In this document: positions 45,222 to 55,966 of the stretch, piece by piece | Position numbering within the stretch: position 1 is the first letter of the stretch | Layout: the number at the start of each line of letters is the position of its first letter | NCBI GenBank assembly: GCA_002007465.1 | Contig: LNAC01000032.1 | Coordinates: 8,610,519-8,674,518 of the forward strand | DNA length: 64,000 nt | Reading direction: 5' to 3' | DNA from: Ailurus styani | Taxonomy: Eukaryota > Chordata > Mammalia > Carnivora > Ailuridae | Program-made: the position numbers and the translations under genes | Notes under the pieces: generated by a model | Seen by the model: the letters and a program-made list of their open reading frames with translations, nothing else | Database searches by the model: none | What the model was told of the DNA's origin: nothing

Positions 45222-46355
45222 CATATCAAAAGAATAAGAAGATAAGGCACAGACTTAGAGAAAATATTTGCAAAAGATACATCTGATAAAAGGCTGTTCA
45301 CTTTGTAAAAAGAACTCTTAATACCCAACAATAAGAAAATGAATAACCAGATTATAAAATAGGAAAACAAAAAACAAAAACAAAAAATGAGCAAATATCT
45401 TACCAAAGAAGATCTACAGATGGCAATTAAGTATATGAAAAGATACGACATCATATGTCATTAGGAAGGTGCAAATTAAAACAACGAGATGCCACCACTT
45501 ACCTGTTAAAATGACCAAAATTCAAAAACACTGACAAAACCAAATGCTGCAAGGATGTGGAATAAGAATTCTCATTCATTTCATCAGAAATGTAAAATGG
45601 TACAGCCATTCTGGAAAATAGTTTGGGAATTTCTTACCAAACTAAACTTACTCTTATCATATGACCTAGCAATCATACTCCGTCATATGTGCCCAAATGA
45701 ATTGAAGACTATGTCCACACAAACACCGGCACATAGATGTTTATGCATCTTTATTCATAACTGTCAAAACTTGGAGGCAACCAAGATGATCGTCAGTAGG
45801 TGAGGGTTTAAACTGTGGTACATTCAGATAACAGAATATTATCCAATGCTAAAAAGACATGAGCTATCAAGTCATGAAAAGATAGGGAGGGACCTTAAGT
45901 GCATAATACTAAGTGCCAAAAGCCAATCTGAAAGTCTACATACTATATGATTTCAACTATAGGATACATTCTGGAAAAGGCAAAACTATGAAAACAATAA
46001 AAAGATTAGTGGTTGCCAGGGTTGAGAGAGAAGGGAGAGATGAATAGGCAGGATACAGAGGATATTTAGGGCAGTGAAACTATTCTGTGTAATATAATAG
46101 TGGAAACATGTTATTACACATTTGCCAAAACCCACGGAATGCACAACACCCAGAGTGAACTCTATGTAAATGATGGACTTTTGGTGATAATGATGTGGCA
46201 GTGTGGTTCATTGATTGTAACAAACCTCCCTGTTGAGGGAAGCTGATACCAGGGGAGGTTGTATGTAAGGGCAGGAGGTATATGGAAACTTTGTGTGCTC
46301 CACTCAGTTTTACTGTAAACCTGAAATTGTTCTAAAAAAAAATTTGTTAATTTAA
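45222..46355 (+). mobile_element. L1M 3' end inserted into another L1M
   Basis: ORF2 tail in sense, including the frame reading WKIVWEFLTKLNLLL and later APAHRCLCIFIHNCQNLEA in place of the usual IAALF block (one residue approximate). It is followed by GGTTGCCAGGGTTGAGAGAG and a long 3' UTR ending TGAAATTGTTCTAAAAAAAA. An 11-bp target duplication, AAAATGGTTAA, brackets it (45211-45221 and 46356-46366). Many substitutions make it an old copy. Confidence 0.8.
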
Positions 46356-46382
46356 AAAATGGTTAAAATGGTAAATTTTATG

Positions 46383-46573
46383 GCGTGCCTGGGTGGCTCA
46401 TTTGTTAAGCGTCTGCCTTTGGCTCAGGTCATGATCCTAGGGTCCTGGGATCGAGCCTCACATCAGGCTCTGCCTGGCGGGAAGCCTGCTTCTCTCTCTC
46501 TCCCACTCCCCCTGCTGTGCTCCCTCTCTCTCTGTGTCTCTCTCTGTCAAACAAATAAATAAAATATTTTTTA
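46383..46573 (+). mobile_element. Carnivore SINE in the host L1M tail
   Basis: GCGTGCCTGGGTGGCTCATT head, TTGTTAAGCGTCTGCC, GATCCTAGGGTCCTGG and a CAAACAAATAAATAAAAT tail. A perfect 18-bp duplication, AAAATGGTAAATTTTATG, lies at 46365-46382 and 46574-46591. Confidence 0.95.
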
Positions 46574-46620
46574 AAAATGGTAAATTTTATGTTATGTATA
46601 TTTACAACAATAAAAAAGGT

Positions 46621-47219
46621 ACATGGAACTGGACATTTTAGTTGTCAAAATATTTTTGTGAATTTGTTGGTGTTAAAACAAATAGCCTCTTAAATCAGAG
46701 AACCATGGGGACATGTCCTTGTTACAAATGATGCCTTAGGATTATAACTATACCATACCTATAAATATATCTATCCACAGAAGAGGCCTTTACAAAAGTG
46801 AAAACTGAAATAAATTGAACAGCCCAATAATAAAAAATTTTTAATGCTTCTTCCCAACGTTCACATGAAATTGGCCAATGCACACTGTGAAACTTGAATT
46901 GTAAAAAATGTAAGATTATATATTATTTTGGTGACGTTTTCATCATTTATCTCATTTTCTTTAGTCTCAGTCGCTCCTTTGGCCTTTGGATGACCGCCCT
47001 CTCCCTTCCCCCACAAACCCCCCTCCTCCAGCCCACTAACATTAGATTTTCAAAGGGTCCAGTCACCTAAAGGTTTAAAGAATGCCTTTAGTTTATTCTT
47101 CATGAAGGGGTAGTATCAGTTTTATCACATAGGGTTATACTGCACTGATAACTCCTTTACATAATATCAAGATGATTTTACTTCTGTAAAAGACAATTGA
47201 TAGACTAGGCTTTACAAAT
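46621..47219. other. Unassigned DNA
   Basis: No repeat or exon was recognised. A short C-rich run lies near 46990-47035. Confidence 0.45.
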
Positions 47220-47465
47220 TCATCCTCTTACACCTTTGCTTAAAGATTTAATAGGTCCCTACCAACTCTGCAATAAATTTTCAATAACCTAGCTCTATTC
47301 GAGCATTTTTTTCCCTTATAGCCACCTAACGCAAACCTTCTACTTGAATGGATAATTGTCTTCATCCAAAATTCACCCATTCTAACACTGGACTTTTGCT
47401 CAGGCTCTATTATTCCTCTCCAGAAAGCTCTTCCTTGTTTCTTTACTTATCCACATAAAACAAAA
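47220..47465 (+). mobile_element. Possible L2 LINE fragment
   Basis: TTTGCTTAAAGATTTAATAG, CTGGACTTTTGCTCAGGCT and CCTCTCCAGAAAGCTCTTCC resemble an internal L2 segment in sense order. Divergence is high, so this is tentative. Confidence 0.4.
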
Positions 47466-47996
47466 TCTCATTTAACAGAGTTGTTAGCTCTAGACTTGAG
47501 AGACTAACTGGTGGTGGATTAACCATCTCACTACCAACGATAAGAGGTGGCTAAATTGTAAAAGTCATGATTTGAAGGCAATGGAGCACAATCAGGCAGG
47601 ATTTGAGAAGCTGTAATCCAGAAAGCAAAGGAGCAAAGAAGATCAAGATGATCTGCTGGTACTCTCTCGGCCTGCCAAAACAAAACAAAAATAAATCTAA
47701 ATAAATACAAAAGAAAAAGGAAATGTTAACCCTCTTTAGATTAAGATAATAACACTTCAAGCCTCCATAATTATTCATCCTCAATCTCTAGTGTGAAATA
47801 ACATCATGAGACAGGTAAAAAATGAACAAACACAAACACCAGGTGACCAAAAGCTAAGGGAAAAGCAGCAGATGGTATAAACTCCAGGGTGATGCAGAGG
47901 TTATTGGTCACCGGTCCCTAACAAACATCACACACCCAAACTACATGTCAGTATTTGCTTCTGGAAAACCCAACCTGTGGCAGTGGTGATAGATCA
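47466..47996. other. Unassigned DNA
   Basis: No feature was recognised. The minus-strand frame at 47551-47784 is short and featureless. Confidence 0.45.
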
Positions 47997-48011
47997 TTTG
48001 GGGTTCTTTTA

Positions 48012-48223
48012 TTTTTATTTTTTTATTTTTTTATTTTTTAAGATTTTATTTATTTATTTCACAGAGGGAGAGAGAGCACAAGTAGGCAGAGAGCAGGCAG
48101 AGAGAGGAGAAAGCAGGCTCCCTGCTGAGCATGGAGCCCGGTGCGGGCCTCGATCCCAGGACCCTGAGATCATGACCTGAGCCAAAGGCAGAGGCTTTAA
48201 CCCACTGAGCCACCCAGGCACCC
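48012..48223 (-). mobile_element. Carnivore SINE, young subfamily, antisense
   Basis: Minus-strand reading gives GGTGCCTGGGTGGCTCAGTG, GGTTAAAGCCTCTGCCTTTG, GATCGAGGCCCGCACCGGG, an AAATAAATAAAATCTT end and a T-rich expanded tail on the plus strand (48012-48045). Flanks TTTGGGGTTCTTTTA (47997) and TTGGGTTTCTTTTA (48224) are the target duplication. Confidence 0.95.
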
Positions 48224-48237
48224 TTGGGTTTCTTTTA

Positions 48238-49203
48238 GATCCAAATAATAAATAGCCAACTAAACCTATCTTTAACATTTATTGTCTCATAAAACAAACT
48301 GTTCTGAAGCAGGGCAGTTACAGAGTTGACTAATAAATGACTCACTGATGCGCTCAAGCTTCTTTCATGTGGACATCCCCTCTTCCTGAAGGTTTGTCTC
48401 CTCAGATCTTTTGTTCTTGGGTTTGTCCCCTCCTGTTCAAAAGCTGGCTTTCACAAATCCAAAAGAGACATTCTCACAAGCAAGTCCAAAGAAAGTCATA
48501 GTTTCTTTTTTGCATGACTTTCTTTGTTTTTGTTTCAATCATAGAGGAAACTCTTTCTCCAGACCCCTGTGGTCTAGGTTGGGTGTCATTCTCACAGTTT
48601 ATGAGCAGACTGGAATAGCAATTTCTAGCATGTTCAGCTCCTATAGAGGAAGGTAGCCTGCCAACAAGGATAAATTTGGAGAAAAAAAGTGGTTTGGGGT
48701 GAGTAACCATGAATGTCTACCATGAAAGTGTCTGAATTTGATTCCATAAATGTGGTGTGGAAGAACTATCTCATTTCATCATTCCCTTTAAATTAAATTG
48801 CATTAGACTCTCAGTTCCCATGCTTCTGTGCATAAGAGGAAATTCAATCACAGTTTACGATCTGGGTTCCCCCTGATGCAAAGGTTCTGTAATAGTATTT
48901 TTATACTTTTTATACAGCTTGTATCACCTTTTTATTTACAAGTTTCACCTTGGACTGTATACCCTGAAAAATCCTTGAGACAAGGAGATATTTAGGGTTC
49001 AATTACTGCTCAAAGTTAGGAGAGGGGGATATGTAGAAATTAAAAACATGAAAGAGCAAAAACTCATCCTCAACTCCCACTTTAGGGTTGCTAGGAATAG
49101 CACATTAAAATACAGGGAGTCTAGCTCAATTTGAATATCAGATAAATAGTGAACCTTTTTTTTTAGTGCAAATTTGTCCCATAAGTTTGGGACAAAATTA
49201 AAT
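48238..49203. other. Unassigned DNA
   Basis: No repeat or exon was called. Overlapping frames on both strands near 48411-48710 show no known domain. Confidence 0.45.
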
Positions 49204-49213
49204 GGGCATCATG

Positions 49214-49348
49214 AATTTTTTAAAAGATCTTATTTATTCATTTTAGAGAGAGAGAGAGAAAGAGAACATGAACGGGGAGTGGAGAGGGAGAAAGAATCTA
49301 AAGCAGACTCTGCACTGAGAGCAGAGCACGAGGCCACCCAGGCACCTC
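49214..49348 (-). mobile_element. Carnivore SINE with internal deletion, antisense
   Basis: Only 135 bp, bounded by an exact 10-bp duplication GGGCATCATG (49204-49213 and 49349-49358). On the minus strand the head GGTGCCTGGGTGGC joins directly to the later TCAGTGCAGAGTCTGCTTT block. The end of the A box and the B-box region are therefore gone, and the pol III promoter is broken. The tail is AATGAATAAATAAGATC. Confidence 0.9.
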
Positions 49349-49504
49349 GGGCATCATGTTTTATCTCTCAACGTTAAACCTCCCCTTCCCCATAAAAAAA
49401 AAGGTTGCAACAGGTATAATTGTTAATATTGGCTTGAAGCTTGGAAGGTGGTTGCTTTTGAAAATACTGATTTCAGACACTTCCAATTAGAATATAGCTG
49501 CAGT

Positions 49505-49620
49505 CCCCAATGTTTAAGGCACCAAGTCCACAATAGCCAAAACATGGAAAAAGCCCAGAAGTCCAACAAAAGATGAATGGATAAAGAAGATGTGGTGTAT
49601 ATATACAATGGAATAATCAA
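49505..49620 (+). mobile_element. Short L1 ORF2 scrap
   Basis: TCCACAATAGCCAAAACATG, GAAAAAGCCCAGAAGTCC, AAAGATGAATGGATAAAG and GTGGTGTATATATACAATGG are the well-known late ORF2 block in sense. It ends abruptly at GGAATAATCAAG. Confidence 0.85.
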
Positions 49621-49752
49621 GAACACAGAGAACCTACTAAATAGAGACCAGGAGAAGTCACTTTCAAGTGCAGTTGTGATTGGAACCACAGCTGTGGAGC
49701 TAGAGCCCAGGTGGCCTGGAGATGGTGTCACTGGTGACAGGCCTCACAATCA

Positions 49753-50298
49753 GTGTTTTCAGCTGCCAAGAAAATGACAGTGTTCCCTGTTTCCCATGAC
49801 ACTCACAAAGCTCCCCCACCCGCAAGTGCACTTGCTCAACCTTCCTGCAGGGGTTCAATGCCGCCCTCCACAGTATTGTATCCAAATGCAAGGCTTACAC
49901 TATTCATTTATTTTCGAATCACCTTAGTGTGGTCACATTTCCAGAAAGTAAGAATACCTTCTGTCTCAAATGCCAGCAGAAATGATTTTGAAATGAAGCA
50001 GGAGGAAGTTTCCTTGGATCAGAAAGTTCACGCAGTAACTTCAGTGATGATTATGATTCCATCTGTTGATGTGATTATGGAAATTCTGGCGGAGGCCGTG
50101 AAGTCTTATGCACTCTGCTGTCCCTGGACTCCCCGAAGGATGGAGGGCTGCCAGCTATGCAAAGTGCTGGAAAAGGATGAAAGCAAACCACTGACCTTGA
50201 AGTGCTGCTCAGGAGTGCTTAACCCTTTTGATATAGGTAGAGTGAGTTTGTTTATGCATATTTACACAGCCTTGCAAAAGCTCTTCAGAGATTCCTAA
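49753..50298 (+). other. Unexplained 181-codon open frame
   Basis: This is the longest frame in the window that is not low-complexity. I recognise no domain. The middle holds several Cys residues (a Cys-Cys pair in ALCCPW, then CQLCK and LKCCSG). The region is not a repeat I know and begins about 130 bp beyond an L1 ORF2 scrap. Another frame over the same bases gives the Ser/Asp-rich GSESSRSNFSDDYDSIC followed by a stop, which looks at least as protein-like. That pattern suggests an old processed-pseudogene piece or chance, not a live exon. No acceptor, donor or Kozak context stands out. Confidence 0.2.
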
Positions 50299-50329
50299 CA
50301 GATTTTTTTCTAAGCCACCTCTGAACTCC

Positions 50330-51964
50330 ACCACATGGTACCCAAAGAAGCTGATGAAGCTCAGAGGGGATAAAATAAAAAGCAGCAGTAAGTTTATTTG
50401 AAAAATGGGATATCATATGCACTTGGCAATGTGAACAGCTGAGGAAAATGTGACTTGACCAATGCTCATGTTATGCAGCTGAAACCAAAAAATAATTCTT
50501 ATGAAGAAAAACAACAATATAAAGGAACTTGCATTCTTAAGCTCTTATATTTTTGTTATTGGGAGCTAAGATGGTCAAGGGATGTAAGAAATGCTACTAC
50601 TTAAAAAATTATTTGACTTTGAGTCATCAATTCATTTTTAACAGAAAAGAGAAAGACTGAGATGATCACTTTATGACATCAAATTTCTCAAGGAGAGCAA
50701 AACAATGCAATGTCCTGTCGATTCTTCCAAATCTTGGGAAATTATGTTGCTGTGGGCTTTCAGTCTGGATTTCTAAGATGTTCCTACCCAAACGGTGGGG
50801 TTCCCTGAAGGTATGCTTTTCCACCATCTGCATGTTTCTGTGAAGTAATATTTTCCCTCTGAAAATAATACGGGTGGGCAATTTCATATGACTCTTTGGA
50901 GCACTGGTTTTAGGTGCTTTGTAATTTCTGTGATTCAGCTTCTCCAGTGAACCATGAGAGCTCACTTGATGCTGTCAAAGAGGAAAGTGAGTCCTCTGAG
51001 CATCAACATCCTTTGCCACACCTGGGAATGTGAAGTGACTCGTTTCAGACTCCAAGAGATATTCATTCAGGTTATTGTCCGTGGAAGCTATTGATCACTT
51101 AGCAGTTTTCTTGTCCACTTCTAACTCATTACCCTCACCTCCAGCTCCCTAGGGGAGCGAGACTGAGGACAAGCCATGGCAGTCAAAAATGAATTGCGGA
51201 TACCAGTGTGCATTGTTATAGATCCAGTGGGAATAGTTTAAGATAACACAAAACCATCATTGAAAGTTTCAGTGCAGTATACTTTCCAGGTCAAAAGGAC
51301 ATGAAGGAAAGTTGTATTTGATCTTTTTTTTTTTTTTAACAAAGTTACTTCTTTGGTGTTTTTATGAGCATTCTAACCCTAATCGGCATTTGAGAAATTA
51401 GAACAACTTCCTTAATCCAGGTACTAAATAAAGTCAAAGTAGGTTTAAAAAGAATTAGTCTAGAGGCAATAGACCTGCTATTTTAAACCAAAAGTGTGAT
51501 AATGAATGAAATTCATAGCACTAGTACTAATATTTTTACGCCAGATGTATTTTTCTATTACATAGAGTATCATTATGATTTGGAAATATGGACAGTGTCG
51601 TTGAATCTTGAATGAATTTAGGAAAATGCTGTTGGATAATATTTAGTAAACAAAAATTGTTTAAAATTGCTTCCTCCTTCCTTCCTAGGTATGTGCTCTC
51701 ACATAGAATTATAGAATGACATCTGTTGGGCCTGGGAGCCACATGCAAGGGCTCAACTGACTAATCGTTCGTGGAACCACTAGTCAGTGCAGTGGAGGCA
51801 TCCAACACCCCCAGATGGTCATGTTTTTTTCAAAAAAATTTTCCCCTCTCTTTAGTTATGAGTCCTGGGACTCCTCAGATCTGTTTTGTAAATAACTATA
51901 GTGAACTGGAGCAGGGCTGGTCTTATAAGAAGTATAATTGGCATTATTTGAAGGACTCTTTTCA
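50330..51964. other. Unassigned DNA
   Basis: No repeat or exon was recognised in about 1.6 kb. A T11-12 run lies near 51327-51338. The minus-strand frame at 50666-50965 (99 codons) is featureless. Confidence 0.4.
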
Positions 51965-52048
51965 TCATTTTAACAAACATTTGTTGAGGACTTATCTTTG
52001 TTGTGCCACTATTACAGTTCTCTGGAAACTGATATTAAAAAAATAACA

Positions 52049-52244
52049 TGGGCGCCTGGGTGGCTCAGTGGGTTAAAGCCTCTGCTTTCGGCTCAGGTCA
52101 TGATCTCAGCGTCCTGGGATCGAGGCCCGCATCCGGCACTCTGCTCAGCAGGGAGCCTGCTTCCTCTCCCTGCCTCTCTGCCTACTTGTAATCTTTCTCT
52201 CTCTCTGTATCAAATAAATAAATAAAATCTTTAAAAAAAATAAA
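52049..52244 (+). mobile_element. Carnivore SINE, young subfamily, inside L2
   Basis: TGGGCGCCTGGGTGGCTCAG head, GGGTTAAAGCCTCTGCTTTC, GATCGAGGCCCGCATCCGG and an A tail. The duplication is T, a run of 7-8 A, then TAACA on both sides. Confidence 0.95.
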
Positions 52245-52400
52245 TAAAAAAAATAACAAACATATCAACATCCCTGGTGGAAGAGAATAGATGATAAACA
52301 AATAAATAAAATTTGTAGTTTGTAGGAAATTATTACTGCTATAGTGCAAAATAAAGAATGGAAAGGATCAGGGAATCCTGAGAGTAAGGAAGAAATTACA

Positions 52401-52593
52401 GGTTTTTTCTTTAAGATTTTATTTGTTTATTTGAGAGAGAGCATGAGTTGGGGGAGGGACAGAAGGAGATGGAGAGGGAGAAGCAAACTCCCCACTGAGC
52501 AGGAAGCCAGACTCAGGGCTCCATTCCAGGATTTTGGGTTCATGACCTGAGCCAAAGGCAGACACCCAACTGACTGAGCTACCCAGGTGCCAC
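52401..52593 (-). mobile_element. Carnivore SINE, older copy, antisense, inside L2
   Basis: Minus-strand reading gives GTGGCACCTGGGTAGCTCAG, GGTCATGAACCCAAAATCC and an AAATAAACAAATAAAATC tail. Duplication AAGAAATTACA (52390-52400) recurs as AAGAAATTATA (52594-52604). It faces the SINE at 52049. Confidence 0.93.
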
Positions 52594-53235
52594 AAGAAAT
52601 TATAATTTTAAGTAAGGTGCTCATGAAAGGCTTTCTTGATGAAATATTTTTGACCAGAGACCCATAAGAGGTGAGGAAAAGAACATTCTGGATATCTAAG
52701 GGAAGCGCACATCAGGCAGAAATATATAGCAAATGCCAGTGTTCTGAGGCAGGAGTGTACCCCAGGCAGGTTTGAGTGAAAACTAGGTAGCTCAAGCCAT
52801 GGGAATCAAGTGAGTGAGAAGGAATGGGCATGGTGGTCGGAGAGGACATCTGGAGGGAGAGAAGGGCTAAACAAGAGGGGCCTCTGAGGATATTATGAAC
52901 AATTTGGATTTTACTCTGAGATGGGTAGTTTTTGACGTGGTCTGGCTTAAATTTCAACAATACCACTTAGCCACTGGGTAGAAAGTAGATTAGGAAAATA
53001 GATTAGAGGGACAATGATGGGAACAAGAAGACAATTAAAAATCGATGGTGATAAGAAAATGGAGGCAATGAGTGTCACTGGCACAAGGGTGATGTCAATG
53101 CTCATGGAATTTGCAACTCGATTATATATAGGAGATGAGAGTAGAGAGGCATCAGAGGTAACTTCAACTTTTTGATCCAAGCCGTTAGATCAACAGGAGT
53201 CTTCACTTACTGAGATGGGGAAGAAGGCAACTCCT

Positions 53236-54746
53236 TGGTATTCTTTGGCCTGGTTCCTTCATCTGTTGCAGTTCATCCAGGGTTACAATCCATTTCATTT
53301 CCTCCCACCATTTCCCAACTGTGTGGGGGTTTGAGAAGCCTGAACCCTCTGATAGTTACCCTGTAACTCAGAACATGAGCAACCCATAAGTTTTATATCT
53401 TATAAGCATGAATATTTTCCAACATTTTAGAAACAGTATCAAAGTACGTGTGTTTTTGCGTGTCTGCTATTGTAGTGGTTAAAAATCTTCATGTCTTTAA
53501 AGGACGATGGTTAGATTCACCCCTCAGAATTTCACTTTGCCCCAAGCAGAAGGCATTTTGAGTGCTTGACTTGCTTTTGTGGATGACTTTTAACTACACT
53601 ATTGTTTCCATCTTGAACACTTGTTTATTTTAGGCCTCATGACAGATGAGCTCACCCAGATCTTAAAATGCAGAATTTAAGATTGTGTCAGACTATAATT
53701 TTATGCTAACTTTGTTTATTCCCCTCTTCAATTACTAAAGTTACCACCCTAGTCTCTGGAAAATAACCGGAGACAATGTTTGTTTGGTGGCAAATTAGAA
53801 GCTGACGTCCTGGTTCTCCCCGAGTGTGACTATGTGTATGCAATTTAATTATATTGAAACTGAGCATTATGGTGTCTAAACTAACTGTCCTTTAGTCTCT
53901 GAGATTTACTTCATGTTTGGGGAAAAAAAGGGAAAGTGGTGAATACCTTCTGAAGTGGAAAATTTTAAACCCTGAGCTACAGAGGCGGAATGCACATCCA
54001 TAATATTTACGTAAAATATACCAATATCTTCTATCCTAACTGGAGAGCTGAGAGCAAGAGTGAGGGCTCAAGCTACTGGCTTTAATTGAGTTATGGGTAT
54101 AGATGTTCTAAAGCCTCTATCTTTAGGGCAATGTAGTAAACCATGATTATGACTGTGGTTGGGAAAACATCTTAAAAGTAGAATAAGGTAGCAGAAGACC
54201 AGGAACGTCTACTTTATGGACTCTGTGGGTTTTATTTTCAGCATTTGTAAATCCATAGTCCTTCATAAACAGAACAAAGTGGTCAGTTTTCACGGGGCCT
54301 GTGCTGGCACAATGGTACCAAGGGCTCAGTTAGGGAACAAAGTCATTAAAAATAACTATGTACAAAGAACTCAGTCATAAATAATGTGCCACAAAGGATC
54401 CAGTGAAATCCAAAGGCAATAAATGATTTACTTCAGTGTATCTAAAAATCTGCTACCAGCTGTCTGGCTCTGAGTATGGTGAACCCCCAAGGAACTCATC
54501 CAAATGCTCTTTTCTCTCTCCTTTCTTTCTTCTGTCCCCATTTTGTTTTCTCTCACTCCACTTTCCTCTTCCCCAAAGCTGGCAGCTTGTCGGTCATTCA
54601 GGCAATCGGCTGCAGAAGGAGACAAAGAAAACAAAAAACATAAAATTCCTGAGGTCCCTTTGCCTTTCCACTTGTGTCCCAAATTGTGATGTAGCCTTTC
54701 CGAGATTTCTTTTCCTTCATCAATACTACTTTAACGTGTAGTTTTT
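53236..54746. other. Unassigned DNA
   Basis: No repeat or exon was recognised with confidence. Overlapping frames on both strands near 54428-54741 partly reflect a TTTCTCTC-rich run and share no known domain. Confidence 0.4.
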
Positions 54747-54924
54747 GGGATGCCTGGGTGTCTCAGTCAGCTGAGTGTCTGACTCTCAGTTTTGGCTCAG
54801 GTCATGATCTCAGGGTTGTGGGATTGAGTCCCCCCTCGGGCTCTGAGCTTATTGGGGAGTCTGCTTCAGATTCTCTCCCTCCTTCTTCCCCTTCCATTTG
54901 TGCTCTCTCTCCCTCTCTGAAATA
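54747..54924 (+). mobile_element. Carnivore SINE, older subfamily, with microsatellite tail
   Basis: GGGATGCCTGGGTGTCTCAG head, GAGTGTCTGACTCTCAG, GGTCATGATCTCAGGG, TTGGGGAGTCTGCTTCAG and CTCTCTCCCTCTCTGAAATA. The A-rich tail has become the AAAG/GGGA array that follows. No clear target duplication was found. Confidence 0.92.
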
Positions 54925-54960
54925 AAAGAAAGAAAGAAAGGGAGGGAGGGAGGGAAGGAA

Positions 54961-55012
<52 letters not shown>
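54925..55012. repeat. (AAAG)n/(GGGA)n microsatellite at a SINE tail
   Basis: AAAG units, an interrupting GGGAGGGA/GGAA block (54941-54967) and a second, purer AAAG run of about eleven units. It directly continues the SINE A tail. Frames over it are low-complexity. Confidence 0.95.
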
Positions 55013-55014
55013 CA

Positions 55015-55544
55015 AGCAAACGGGAAACTGACATTGTTTGGAACCAGAAATACAGGGGCCATTCAAGACCTCTAGGATCTGGCTTGTTTCTCATCTTATC
55101 TTTTCCTCTTTCCCAAATTTTTTGTCTCTTCTAATTACTTGTGGCTTCCTCCTTGACCTCTCTCTTCCTCTTGTGGCAGACACCCACTGTTGTGGGAAAT
55201 TCTGCTGTCTCATTCATGTGTCATTCACGGATATGTAGTGACCTCATTTTGCCACGTCCACAAGCCCTGGCCTCTTCACACTTCCCAGAACTAATTTACT
55301 CTAGACTCTCTGTGGCTCATGGTTTTCTCCCCTGTGAAGATTTTCCTGACTCCTTGTCCTGACCAAGCACAACTAATCCCTCCCTTCCTTGGGCCTCGAC
55401 TACATGTTACCAAGGCAAATATGGTATTTAATTGATTTAAAAAAAAAAAAAACAACTGCAGTTTTTCCCTTACTGAATGAGGGCCAAGAAAATACTTAAC
55501 CTTCTTCGCTTTGTCTTCCAGTACCTGTCACATTTTAGAGTCTC
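55015..55544. other. Unassigned DNA
   Basis: No repeat or exon was recognised. A pure A run of about 14 lies at 55439-55452. Confidence 0.45.
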
Positions 55545-55745
55545 AGATAATCATTGGATCAATGTGCATACCTTATGCCAGGCACAGCGGTTGTTTTCAC
55601 AGCCATTGTTATTGAATCTTTACAACAATTGTATCATTATAAGTGTAATGTTTATTTGTTTGCTTCTTGTGTTTTTGATTTTTTATGAATAAGAAAACTG
55701 AAGCTCGGAGTATGTAACTGGTGAGAAGTCGCAGGTCTAATTACT
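55545..55745 (-). mobile_element. MIR SINE, antisense
   Basis: ACCTTATGCCAGGCACAGCG, TGAATCTTTACAACAATTG, AAGAAAACTGAAGCTCGGAG and GTAACTGGTGAGAAGTCGCA follow inverted MIR. Confidence 0.75.
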
Positions 55746-55799
55746 GATAGGGACAGGATACAACTGTTAAGTTCTCTCCTTTTTGATGGTTCTGTGATT

Positions 55800-55966
55800 T
55801 GATCAGAATCACTAGCACATCTTGCTAAAACAGATTGTGGGGGGCCATATCCTTAGAGCTTCTGATTCATTAGTTCTGGAGTGGGGCCAGGTAATTAGTA
55901 TTTCCGACAAGTTACAAGATGGTGCCAATGTTGCTGGTCCTGGGCCATACTTTGAGGACCACCTCC
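55800..55966 (+). mobile_element. MER5A-like hAT-Charlie DNA transposon
   Basis: GATCAGAATCACTAGCACAT, TTGCTAAAACAGATTGTGG, AGAGCTTCTGATTCATTAG, TCTGGAGTGGGGCCAGGTAA, TTTCCGACAAGTTACAAGAT, GCCAATGTTGCTGGTCCTGG and ACTTTGAGGACCACC match MER5A end to end, apart from the first bases. It is a nonautonomous element without a transposase gene. Confidence 0.85.

Larger units (their letters stand above)
44810..46620 (+). mobile_element. Host L1M 3' end, split by a second L1 and a SINE
   Basis: Left part (44810-45221): AATAGCCATAAGGTAGAAG, ACATGCTACAACATGGATGA and AAAGTTCTGGAGATGAATGG in L1M order, stopping at CAAAATGGTTAA. Right part (46356-46382, then 46574-46620): the 3' end resumes with AAAATGGTTAAAATGG and, after the SINE, TATGTTATGTATATTTACAA. 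Together they rebuild the order of an L1M 3' terminus. It is dead. Confidence 0.8.
51965..53235 (-). mobile_element. Long L2 LINE remnant, antisense, carrying two SINEs
   Basis: Without the SINEs (52049-52244, 52401-52593) the plus strand follows inverted L2: TTTAACAAACATTTGTTGAG at the 3' terminus, TATTACTGCTATAGTGCAA, AAAGGCTTTCTTGATGAAAT, ATTCTGGATATCTAAGGGAA, TTCTGAGGCAGGAGTGTACC, GGATTTTACTCTGAGATGGG, then AGAGGCATCAGAGGTAAC and TTACTGAGATGGGGAAGAAG at the far end. About 880 bp of L2 survives, unusually long for this window. Confidence 0.75.

Noticed and set aside
45555..45803. 82-codon frame
   Set aside because: It is the C-terminal part of a decayed L1 ORF2 within the nested L1M.
54802..55134. 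Overlapping 66-86-codon frames on both strands
   Set aside because: They are a SINE plus AAAG microsatellite translated in several frames.
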